Shown here: positions 47,441-57,871 of the stretch, in pieces | Layout of the letters: each line of letters opens with the position of its first letter | Numbering within the stretch: position 1 is the stretch's first letter | DNA from: JAGQRJ01 sp041402045 | Lineage (GTDB): Bacteria > Planctomycetota > J058 | NCBI GenBank assembly: GCA_041402045.1 | Contig: JAWKSZ010000020.1 | Span: forward strand, 47,837-111,836 | Reading direction: 5' to 3' | Length of the DNA stretch: 64,000 nucleotides | Notes under the pieces: generated by a model | What the model was told of the DNA's origin: nothing | Seen by the model: only the letters and a program-made list of their open reading frames with translations | Databases searched by the model: none | Made by a program: the position numbers and the translations under genes

Positions 47441-48631
47441 CTAGCCTTCGGCGCTGTCGCCCGCGGCCTCGGCCGCCGCGGCCTGGCTCGCGGTCAAGAC
47501 CGCCAGGGCCTCTTCGCTGCTCAGCTCCTGGGGCAGCTGCTTGGTGAGGGTCAGCATGTTGCCCAGGTCGTTGTATTCGAGCTTGTCGGTGCAGCGCATC
47601 ATGAGCTTGATCCCCAGGCCGCCGCTGCGCCCCTGGTCGATCCGCTCGCGCGCCGCCTCCTCGGCGGTCTTGGTCGTGGCCCGCACGGTGTAGGCCTCGT
47701 GGTCGAAGCCGCCGCCCTCGTCCTGCACGACCACGGTGACCTTCTCCTTGTCGAGGAGGTAGAGCACCTTGATCTGCTTGTCGGGGTCGTAGCCGTTGCC
47801 GTGCTGGGCGCCGTTGCCGATCGCCTCGCGGAAGGCCGCCGCGATCGCCCACTGGGCCTCGTTGTCGAGCCCGCTCTCCTTGAACAGCGCGCCGGCGACG
47901 GTGTTCGCCTGCTCCAGCGCCTCCTCGGTCGAGCCGAACTGGAAGTTGACCTGCTGATCGAAGATCACCTCCTCTTCGCTCGAGCGGGCCAGCTCGCTCT
48001 CAGCGAGCATCAGCAGGGTGTAGACCTCGAACGGCTCGACCAGGTGCTCGTCGGGGAGGACCATGAAGTCGGTGCAGGTGTCGGGGTCCTTCTCGGCGGG
48101 GAACAGCACGACCAGGGGCGTCATGCTCGAGCCCTTCTTGCACTTGATCCCTTCGATCAGCTCCTGCGCGCCCTCGAGCGCGTAGTCCACGATCGTGAGG
48201 TAGGCCCCCGACTCCTTGAGCGCGTCGAGGCACGCCTGCTTGTCGTTGACGATCGAGACCTTCCAGCCCACGCGGCTGAAGTAGAACTGGATCACCCGGG
48301 CGAAGGGGTCGTCCTCGGGGATCGCGAGCAGAATGTTCGAGAGCTTGGCGCTCTCGATCGAGCGCTGGAAGGTGTCGATCGGGACGAAGGACACCACGTT
48401 CTCGGCGGGGGAGATGTACTGGTGCCCCGTCTCCGGGTCTTTGACGATCTGCGCCTTCTTCTCCACGATCTTGATCGCGGCGAAGTCCTTGAGCACGACC
48501 TGGTCGCCGCGCAGGAGGTGGTCCTTGATCGAGGCCAGGAGCGAGTCGACCAGGCGGTCGCCCTGGGCGAGGGGGACGCCGAGCCCTTGGTTGAGCTCCT
48601 TGACCAGGTCCTTCTTCGAGATCGCTTCCAT
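47441..48631 (-). CDS. Fusion of HU-like DNA-binding, receiver-like and RsbW-type HATPase domains
   Basis: This 396-residue protein has three domains. Residues 1-90 look like a HU/IHF DNA-binding domain (ISKKDLVKELNQGL, LRGDQVVLKDFAAIKIVEKK, PETGHQYISPAENVVSFVP). Residues about 95-215 form a receiver-like domain with an acidic pair (PEDDPFARV), strand LTIVDYAL carrying the phospho-acceptor aspartate position and VEPFEVYTLL, where the usual lysine is glutamate. Residues about 225-370 form a GHKL ATPase of RsbW type with FREAIGNGAQHG, VVVQDEGGGFD and GGLGIKLMMR. An RsbW-type domain usually binds ATP and a partner protein or anti-sigma antagonist. The gene lies 13 bases after the MshEN gene and 13 before TerB-LETM1. 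Confidence 0.78.
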   Translation of the reverse strand: MEAISKKDLVKELNQGLGVPLAQGDRLVDSLLASIKDHLLRGDQVVLKDFAAIKIVEKKAQIVKDPETGHQYISPAENVVSFVPIDTFQRSIESAKLSNILLAIPEDDPFARVIQFYFSRVGWKVSIVNDKQACLDALKESGAYLTIVDYALEGAQELIEGIKCKKGSSMTPLVVLFPAEKDPDTCTDFMVLPDEHLVEPFEVYTLLMLAESELARSSEEEVIFDQQVNFQFGSTEEALEQANTVAGALFKESGLDNEAQWAIAAAFREAIGNGAQHGNGYDPDKQIKVLYLLDKEKVTVVVQDEGGGFDHEAYTVRATTKTAEEAARERIDQGRSGGLGIKLMMRCTDKLEYNDLGNMLTLTKQLPQELSSEEALAVLTASQAAAAEAAGDSAEG

Positions 48632-48644
48632 GCTGCTCCCCGCC

Positions 48645-49244
48645 CTACAACAGGTCCGCGCGCTCGAGCAGCTCGTCGAGGCTGAGCTCGCCGCGCTCGA
48701 TCTGGCGCACGAGGTAGGCCCGCAGCAACTTCTCGATCGGCATGTCCCGCAGCCGCTGGACCTTGGCCGGTGACAGGCCGCCCAGCGGACGCTTGGTCTG
48801 ATAGCGCCCCTCCAGCTCGTCGAGGTCGCTCAGCGCGCGGCGGATCGCGGCTTGAGTCGCGACCGCCGGCTCCACGCTGCGGTTGACGAGGAACTGCACC
48901 TCCTCGATCGCGCGCAGGTTGTTGGGGTCGGCCATGGCCAGGACCACGGTGTTCGACTCCGAGCGCAGGGGGAGCACCTGGTGCTTCTCCAACAGCTCCC
49001 GCGGGAGCTTGCGCACGGTGTCGAAGTCGATCACGTCCTCGGTGATCTCGTAGCTGGCCGAGACGTTCTGCTCCGACGCCATGAGCTGCGTCAGGTCGGC
49101 GTCCTTCACGTAGCCGAGCTTGACCACGATCGTGCGCAAGTCACCGCCGAGGCTCTGCTGGAACTCGACCGCGGTCTTGAGCTGAGCAGGGGTCATGAGC
49201 CCTTGCGAAATCAGGAGTTCGCCCAACGGGTCACTCACGCCCAC
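48645..49244 (-). CDS. Stand-alone MshEN (GspE N-terminal) domain protein
   Basis: This 199-residue protein opens with one or two copies of the GspE/MshE N-terminal fold (PF05157): LGELLISQGLMTPAQLKTAV, GDLRTIVVKLGYVKDADLTQ, and later VLPLRSESNTVVLAMADP with LRAIEEVQFLV. The ATPase domain of GspE is absent, so this is a free-standing module. In MshE this fold binds c-di-GMP and transmits it to pilus or secretion ATPases. The C-terminal 50 residues are charged and helical. GTG 49244 or GTG 49238 could be the start. It is the first gene of the three-gene unit. Confidence 0.78.
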   Translation of the reverse strand: MGVSDPLGELLISQGLMTPAQLKTAVEFQQSLGGDLRTIVVKLGYVKDADLTQLMASEQNVSASYEITEDVIDFDTVRKLPRELLEKHQVLPLRSESNTVVLAMADPNNLRAIEEVQFLVNRSVEPAVATQAAIRRALSDLDELEGRYQTKRPLGGLSPAKVQRLRDMPIEKLLRAYLVRQIERGELSLDELLERADLL

Positions 49245-49329
49245 GCCCCTCAGTCCGTCTGCGGTCGACCGCGGATCCTACCAACCCCGGCCCGGCAAGG
49301 TCAACGCACCCCCGGCCGGGGGGGTGACG

Positions 49330-52266
49330 CTACTGCTTGTCGGGCAAGGGGTTTGGCCCGGGCTCCGCCGCGGGCTTCACGAACGCCGCCCGCGAGCGCC
49401 ACGCCCCCAGCGGGATCAGCCCCAGCCCGATCAGCGCGAGCTGGCTGCCCACGAAGGCCAGGAGCCAGAACAGGCGGCCCTCCATGAAGCCGTAGGCGTG
49501 CAGCCCGACCCCCAGGAGGTTCGTGCCGAACCACGACCAGGCGGTGATCACGTTGCCCCCGATCGCGAGCAGCGCCAGCCCGCGCTGGCGCGCGAGCCCG
49601 GCCCAGCGCGCGTGCAGGATCACGGCGTTGTAGAGCACGATCAGGAGCGCGCCGTTCTCCTTGGGGTCCCAGCCCCAGAACCGGCCCCAGGACTGGTCGG
49701 CCCAGATCCCGCCCAGGATCGTGCCCACGAAGCTGAACAGGGTCGCGAAGCACACCACCCCGTAGATCGTGCTCGTGAGCTTGCGCGCGCTGGCCCGGTC
49801 CAGACCCTGGGTCGCGACCCCGCGCACCACGAACGCGATCCCCAGGAGCCCCGCCAGGAAGCAGGCGGAGTAGCCCAGGGTGATCACGACCACGTGGGTC
49901 GCGAGCCAGAAGTTGGTGTCGAGCACCGCCTGCAGCACCGCCATGGTGTCGCCCTCGAGGCTCAGGCGGTCGGCGATCAGGAGCGACATGGCGGCGGTGG
50001 CGGTGCAGGCCATGAGCGCCAGCCCGTCGCGCTGCACGCGCTCGACGAACAGCGCGAAGAACACCGCGCCCCAGCCAATGAACACCGCCGAGGAGTAGAG
50101 GTTCGTCACCGGCGGTCGACCCATGAGGTAGATCCGCGCGCCGAGGCCCAGGGTGTGCGCCACGAGCGCGACCACCGCGACCCCCAGCGCCGCGCGCAGG
50201 AGCACCCGCGGCGCGCCGATCCAGCTCCCGCAGCAGAGCAGGAACGCGAGCAGGTAGAGCACGGCGCAGTGGGTGAACGGGTCGAGGTGGGTGAAGGACA
50301 CCTCGAGGGCCGACTTGGAGAGCTCCGCGCGCTCGACCAGGCCGAGCTGCAGCCGCGCGCGCTCGAGCTCCTGGGCGAAGCTCGCCGGGTCGTTCTGGCC
50401 GTAGGCCGAGATCATGCCGTTGTAGGCCGCGCCCAGGGGGAGCTCGCGGGCCTGGGGCAGGGTCAACCAGTCGCCGCCGCCGGGCGGCGGGACCAGGCGC
50501 AGCAGGCGCTGCCCGGCGAGGCCCTCGAAGGTCGAGATCGCGCCCGCCAGCCGCAGGATCGCGCGCTGCAGCGAGTCCTGCTCGCGCGACGGCACGGCGT
50601 CCGCCGCCTGGGCCTGCTCGAACACCCAGCGCCGCTGGAGCTGGAGCTCGTCGTAGCTGAACAGCTTGCGCGCCTCGAGGGGGGGCTCGCCCTCCGCGCT
50701 CGGCAGCGCCGGGAACAGCACGCCCTTGAGCTGCGGGTGGTCGACCCGGAAGCAGTGGCGGCCGCGGGCGATCGCCGGGCGCGCCATGAGCTCCCACAGC
50801 CAGCTCAAGGCGTCCATGTCGTACTCCGCGAGCCGCTCGCGGCTGGCGAGCTCGCGCAGGGTGTTGCGGGCCACGGTGTCGAGGGGCTTGACCCGCCCGC
50901 GGAAGGACGTCGGGAGCGACGCCGCCTCGCGCAGGTCGAAGGGCGTCGTGGGCGCGACCGGGGTCAGGAGCGGCGCGGCCACCACGCACACCGCCAGCCC
51001 CGCGGCGGCCCAGGGCGCGATCCGCGCGGCCTGGCTCAGGGGCTCGGGGGTCGCCGCCTGCTTGCGCTTGCGCAGCGCCCGGCGCAGGGTCGCCCCGAAC
51101 TGGAGCAGCATGCCCAGCGCGCTGATCAGCACGGCGATGTAGGGGATCGTCCAGCCCGGGTTGCGCACGACCTGGAGCACCGTGGTCTGGTCGTCGTTCT
51201 TGAACGCCGACTGGTAGAAGGTCTCCCCGCGGTAGCGCAGGGGCTCGTTCATGGAGATCACGACCTCGCGCTCGACGCCCTGCTCCACGTCCGAGAGCAC
51301 GACGCGGCTGGCGAAGTTCTTGGGAATGTTGGTGCCGGGGTAGCGGTCGTGGGTGAAGTCCAGGAGCCGCATGCGATAGGGCTTGTGGTAGCGGCGGAAG
51401 CGCAGCTCGAGCTGCAGGGTCCGGTCGCCCACGCGCACGCTCTGCGGCTGCTGGTATTGGAACCAGGTCGAGAGCAGGAGCCGGCCGAGGTCGCGCTCGC
51501 CCTCGAACACCCGCACGTAGGCGCTGGCCCGGTCGAGGCGCTGCTCGCCCACACCGCTCACCGGCGCGCGCTCCTCGGCCATGAGCCCCAGGGCCTGGCC
51601 CGCGGTGATCGCAGGGGCCGCGCTCTGCTCGGGGTCGGGCACCCGCGAGACCTCGCTGTTGGGGTAGTAGTGCTCGACCTCCAGGCGCACGGAGCCGCGC
51701 AGCGGGAGCGGGATCGAGGCGCCGCTCTGGAGCCGCGACTCGGGGACCGCGATCACCAGGTCGTTGTGCGCGTCGTGGGAGGGGTCGATCACCGCCAGCT
51801 CGACCTCGCGCACGTCGTAGGTCCAGGTCGCGGTCTCGCCCTCGGTGATCTCCATGTTGGACTCGACCGCGCAGAGGTCGGTGACCAGCTCGCCCGCGAG
51901 CAAGAGCACCAGCCCGCTGTGGATCAGGATCACCCCCGCGCGCTTGCGCTCGAAGCGCCAGCGCAGGGCGTGGGCCGTGAGCAGGTTCGCGAGCATGAGC
52001 CCGCCGATCACGTAGCCGCCGGGGAGGTAGACCCCCCAGAAGTCGACGTGCACGACCCAGGCGCGGAAGTAGGTGTCGAGCACCGTCCAGATCCCCAGGT
52101 CGCGCTGGGCCCAGGTCCCAGCGAACACGAGGACGATCGAGGCCACGAGCAGGACCAGGGTCAGGCGCAGCGAGGCCACGGCCTCGACGACCCGGCGCAG
52201 GGGGTTCGGGTCCGCGGGCGCGGGGGTCTCGACGGGGGCCGGGGACTCGGGGGCGGCGTCGCTCAC
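49330..52266 (-). CDS. ResB-CcsA fusion, system II cytochrome c biogenesis protein
   Basis: This 978-residue protein joins ResB (N-terminal half, four membrane segments and a large periplasmic domain; LRLTLVLLVASIVLVFAGTW, HYYPNSEVSRVPD) with CcsA (C-terminal half). CcsA bears the tryptophan-rich heme signature GRFWGWDPKENGAL, and membrane histidines flank it. Such ResBC fusions export heme and attach it to apocytochrome c. GTG 52266 is taken as the start, since the preceding lipoprotein stop overlaps it by four bases. The middle contains an extra periplasmic linker of about 200 residues. The gene is intact. Confidence 0.93.
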   Translation of the reverse strand: MSDAAPESPAPVETPAPADPNPLRRVVEAVASLRLTLVLLVASIVLVFAGTWAQRDLGIWTVLDTYFRAWVVHVDFWGVYLPGGYVIGGLMLANLLTAHALRWRFERKRAGVILIHSGLVLLLAGELVTDLCAVESNMEITEGETATWTYDVREVELAVIDPSHDAHNDLVIAVPESRLQSGASIPLPLRGSVRLEVEHYYPNSEVSRVPDPEQSAAPAITAGQALGLMAEERAPVSGVGEQRLDRASAYVRVFEGERDLGRLLLSTWFQYQQPQSVRVGDRTLQLELRFRRYHKPYRMRLLDFTHDRYPGTNIPKNFASRVVLSDVEQGVEREVVISMNEPLRYRGETFYQSAFKNDDQTTVLQVVRNPGWTIPYIAVLISALGMLLQFGATLRRALRKRKQAATPEPLSQAARIAPWAAAGLAVCVVAAPLLTPVAPTTPFDLREAASLPTSFRGRVKPLDTVARNTLRELASRERLAEYDMDALSWLWELMARPAIARGRHCFRVDHPQLKGVLFPALPSAEGEPPLEARKLFSYDELQLQRRWVFEQAQAADAVPSREQDSLQRAILRLAGAISTFEGLAGQRLLRLVPPPGGGDWLTLPQARELPLGAAYNGMISAYGQNDPASFAQELERARLQLGLVERAELSKSALEVSFTHLDPFTHCAVLYLLAFLLCCGSWIGAPRVLLRAALGVAVVALVAHTLGLGARIYLMGRPPVTNLYSSAVFIGWGAVFFALFVERVQRDGLALMACTATAAMSLLIADRLSLEGDTMAVLQAVLDTNFWLATHVVVITLGYSACFLAGLLGIAFVVRGVATQGLDRASARKLTSTIYGVVCFATLFSFVGTILGGIWADQSWGRFWGWDPKENGALLIVLYNAVILHARWAGLARQRGLALLAIGGNVITAWSWFGTNLLGVGLHAYGFMEGRLFWLLAFVGSQLALIGLGLIPLGAWRSRAAFVKPAAEPGPNPLPDKQ

Positions 52267-53750
52267 CGGACCTCCTCGAAGCGCAGGGTCTGGGCGAAGT
52301 GGGCGAAGCGCTCGGTCTCGGCGGCGACCGCCGCCGGCGGGCCCACGAGCTTCACGAACCAGGTCTGGCCGTCCCGCGGGATCAGCACGACCCGCAGGGA
52401 CTGCTCGGGGCCGTCGAGGTCGACGCGGGTCGCGGCCAGGCCGTCGACCACGAGCTCGCTCAGCGGCTGGTCCTCGATCCGCAGCACCGGGGCCAGCCCG
52501 ATCTGGCGGCGCCAGCGGTTGACGTTCTGCAGCAGGCCGCCCACGTCCCCGGGGAACCGGGTCACCGCGAGTTCGGCCTCGCCGGCGCGGATCGTGGCCA
52601 GGCGCATGCGCCCGGGCTCCGCCGCCTGCGCCCAGCCTTCGGGCAGCGCGTCCCACACCAGCCCGCTCGACGTGGGCGGCGGGGGCGCGATCGGGGTCGT
52701 CTGCATGGGGGTCGGGGGCGTCGGGGCCGCGACGGGGGCCGGCGCCTGGACCGACCACTCCACGCTGTCGAGGTACTCGGCGAACTCGGGCTCGGCGGCG
52801 TCCACGTCGGCGACCGGCCCGCGGACCTTGAAGAACCAGGTCTGGCCGGCGTGGGGCACGGCGACCACCAGCATGCGCTCCTGCGGGCCGCGGAGGTCGA
52901 GCCAGGTGCCCGGGGCGCCGCCGACCTCACGCGCGATCGGGGGCGGGGCCTCCGCGAGGGGCTCCAGGCCGACCTGTTGCCGCCAGCGGTTGAGGTTGGC
53001 CAGCGCGGTCCCGACCTGCCCGGGGAAGCGGGTCACGGCCACGTCCGCGGCGTCGACGCGGAAGCTGGCCAGGCGCGGGGGCTGCGCGGCCTCGACGGTC
53101 CAGCGCGCGGGGACGGTCCAGCGCGGGAGCTGGGGCTCCGCGGGCGCCGTCGGCGGTGTCGGCGCGCCGTGGCTGTGGTCGCCGGAGGCGAGGTGCAGCG
53201 AGCCCACGAGGGTCTGGAACCCGGCGCGCACCGCGTCGAGCTGGTCCGCGGTCCCGGGCGCCTTGAGGAACCAGGTCTCCTGGGGCAAGGACACGATCGC
53301 CCCCAAGAGGCCCTGGCCTCCGGCGGCGGCGGGCGCCCAGTCGATCGCGAGCACGCCGGGCTCGACCTGGGTCAGGATCGTGGGAAGCTCGGCCTCGCTC
53401 ACCGCGGGCAGCCCGAGCTGGTCGCGCCAGCGGTTGACGTTGGCGAGCAGCCCCCCCGCCTCGCCGGGGAAGCGGAACACGGCCACGTCCAGCGGGCCGT
53501 CGCCCGCGGGCGCGTGCAGGGTGGCGAAGCGCATGCCGCCTGGCTGCGGCGGAGACTCGCTCCAGCCCTCGGGGAGGCTCCAGTGCACCTCAGCGCCCCC
53601 CGGCGCCGCGCCGTGGGGGTCCTGGGCGGGCATGCTCGCGACCACGGGCGCGCCGTCCGACTTGGGGATCAGCTCGATCCGCAGCTCGTCGGAGTCGCAC
53701 CCGCACAACGCGAGGGCCGCCAGGGCCAAGGGCCAGGGTCGTCTATGCAC
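52263..53750 (-). CDS. Lipoprotein with three copies of an uncharacterised domain, coupled to ResB-CcsA
   Basis: GTG 53750 opens a lipoprotein signal (WPLALAALALCGCDS). The mature protein has three copies of one domain of about 140 residues (about 50-195, 205-345, 350-495). Each copy shows the same string order: MRFATLHAP or a variant, VAVTRFPG-type strand, LANLNRWRQQVGLEPL-type helix, a GP-containing strand, GQTWFFKVRGP-type strand. The three copies differ at about half of positions, so the duplication is old. The stop overlaps the ResB-CcsA start by four bases, indicating a shared transcript. It may be a partner in cytochrome c maturation; function is unknown. Confidence 0.8.
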   Translation of the reverse strand: MHRRPWPLALAALALCGCDSDELRIELIPKSDGAPVVASMPAQDPHGAAPGGAEVHWSLPEGWSESPPQPGGMRFATLHAPAGDGPLDVAVFRFPGEAGGLLANVNRWRDQLGLPAVSEAELPTILTQVEPGVLAIDWAPAAAGGQGLLGAIVSLPQETWFLKAPGTADQLDAVRAGFQTLVGSLHLASGDHSHGAPTPPTAPAEPQLPRWTVPARWTVEAAQPPRLASFRVDAADVAVTRFPGQVGTALANLNRWRQQVGLEPLAEAPPPIAREVGGAPGTWLDLRGPQERMLVVAVPHAGQTWFFKVRGPVADVDAAEPEFAEYLDSVEWSVQAPAPVAAPTPPTPMQTTPIAPPPPTSSGLVWDALPEGWAQAAEPGRMRLATIRAGEAELAVTRFPGDVGGLLQNVNRWRRQIGLAPVLRIEDQPLSELVVDGLAATRVDLDGPEQSLRVVLIPRDGQTWFVKLVGPPAAVAAETERFAHFAQTLRFEEVR

Positions 53751-53877
53751 GGGACCGCCTCCCGCGCGCATTATCCCTGCCCGGGCGGGCGATCCAAGCA
53801 AAACAGGGCGCGGCAGTTCGTCGCAGGCCCCTGTCTCGCCGAGGCTTGCGTAGTCCGCGCGGCGCGCCCAAAACGCA

Positions 53878-53904
53878 GGAGGGGCCCCCCCATGGGGCCC
53901 CTCC
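53878..53904 (-). terminator. Perfect hairpin in the 53.75-54.17 kb gap
   Basis: GGAGGGGCCCC (53878-53888) pairs perfectly with GGGGCCCCTCC (53894-53904) around a 5-base loop. On the minus strand it is followed by GCGTTTTG, so it can work as a Rho-independent terminator in that direction. The surrounding region 53751-54171 has no gene that can be supported; a short open frame at 53924-54175 on the plus strand begins with plausible residues (REKEEATKHRPFEELQ) but degenerates. Nothing upstream on the minus strand obviously needs this terminator, which suggests an unannotated transcript ending here. Confidence 0.55.
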
Positions 53905-54171
53905 CTAAACGATCGCCAACTGTGTGAGAGAGAAGGAAGAAGCGACGAAGCACCGACCGTTCGAGGAGTTACAGAGCACGCCCGGTGCCGGGAGCGGCCC
54001 TCGGGGGCGCCCCTGCGCAACGCGTGGCCGCCCCAGCGGCGGGCGGCCGTGGAGCGTCCACCCCGGACAGCGTCGGGGGCCGGCGCTGGGTGGGGCTCAT
54101 TCGCGTCCCCTGCCGTCCCAGGCGTGTCGCCGGGCGCCGTCATGCGGTGCCATAGTGCGGGCGGAGGTGGG

Positions 54172-56861
<2,690 letters not shown>

Positions 56862-56989
56862 CGGCGACACGCCTGACCCCTCGCGGGAGACGCCCGGGTC
56901 GCTCACGCGCGCTGTAAGTCGTTGCGTATTCGTTGGTGCGCGCCTTGCTCCCTGTCGTCCGCCACCCGAGAGCAGGAAGCGAGGACGCC

Positions 56990-57871
56990 ATGAGCACCCG
57001 GACCCCCGACGCACTGCGCACCCCCACTCGCCGCCGCGGCGTCACCCGCCGCTTCGTGATCCAGCGCGACGGCGCCGAGCTGAACGCGCGGATCAAGATC
57101 CCCCAGAACCCGCGCGGCCTGGTCGTGTTCGCCCACGACAGCGGCAGCAACCACAAGAGCCCGCGCAACACGCGGATCGCCTGGAAGCTGAACGAGGTCG
57201 GCCTGGCCACGTTGCTCGTCGACGCGCTGACCCACGCCGAGCAGGCGCTGGACAAGGTCACGCGCCAGCTCCGCTTCGACTTCGCGCTGCACACCCGGCG
57301 CCTGCTCGCGGTGCTCGACTGGGTCGACGCGCGGGGCACGCTGCAGGAGCTGCCGCTGTGCCTGTTCGGCTCCAGCGCCGGCGCCGTCGCCGCCCTCGGG
57401 GCCGCCGCCGCGCGCCCCCAGCGGATCGCGTCGGTCGTGTGCCGCGGCGGACGCCTGGACCGAGTCGACCCCGAGGTCCTGGCGCAGGTGCAGGCTCCGA
57501 CGCTCCTGCTCGTGGGCGGCCTCGACCACGCCAGCCGCGAGATCAACCGCCTGGGCCTCGAGCACCTGAACGCGCGCTCGGCGCTGGAGGTGATCCCCAG
57601 CGCGTCGCACCTGTTCGGCGAGCCGGGCAAGCTCTGCGAGCTGGCCGAGCGCGCGGGGGTCTGGTTCGGCGGCGAGCTCCCCGAGCGCGAGGACGGCCCC
57701 GACCTGCTGGAGGGCCTGGGCCTCGGGCAGGACTGGGCCAGCCAGCCCGTCGTGATCCTGGGCCTCGACCCCGACGAGGAGCTCGACTGGCTCCCCGAGC
57801 CCGAGGCGGCCGCCGTGGCCGACCCCGCCGCGTCGGGCCGGGGGTGGGCGCTCGACTGGCGCGCCGCCTAG
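56990..57871 (+). CDS. Alpha/beta hydrolase, dienelactone-hydrolase-like
   Basis: This 293-residue protein starts at ATG 56990 after GAGGA. The hydrolase core runs to residue 228: LVVFAHDSGSNHKSPRNTR, the nucleophile elbow LFGSSAGAVAALG (Ser), LLVGGLDHASREINR for the acid and PSASHLFGEP for the histidine. This follows the small hydrolase type often encoded beside or fused to phosphoribosyltransferases. The C-terminal 60 residues are acidic and extra. It is intact. The stop overlaps the convergent regulator gene by four bases. Confidence 0.82.
   Translation: MSTRTPDALRTPTRRRGVTRRFVIQRDGAELNARIKIPQNPRGLVVFAHDSGSNHKSPRNTRIAWKLNEVGLATLLVDALTHAEQALDKVTRQLRFDFALHTRRLLAVLDWVDARGTLQELPLCLFGSSAGAVAALGAAAARPQRIASVVCRGGRLDRVDPEVLAQVQAPTLLLVGGLDHASREINRLGLEHLNARSALEVIPSASHLFGEPGKLCELAERAGVWFGGELPEREDGPDLLEGLGLGQDWASQPVVILGLDPDEELDWLPEPEAAAVADPAASGRGWALDWRAA

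Noticed and set aside
49308..49328. C/G-run palindrome after ResB-CcsA as a terminator
   Set aside because: Arms are unequal homopolymers (CCCCC and GGGGGGG) with no T-run, so the match is explained by base composition.
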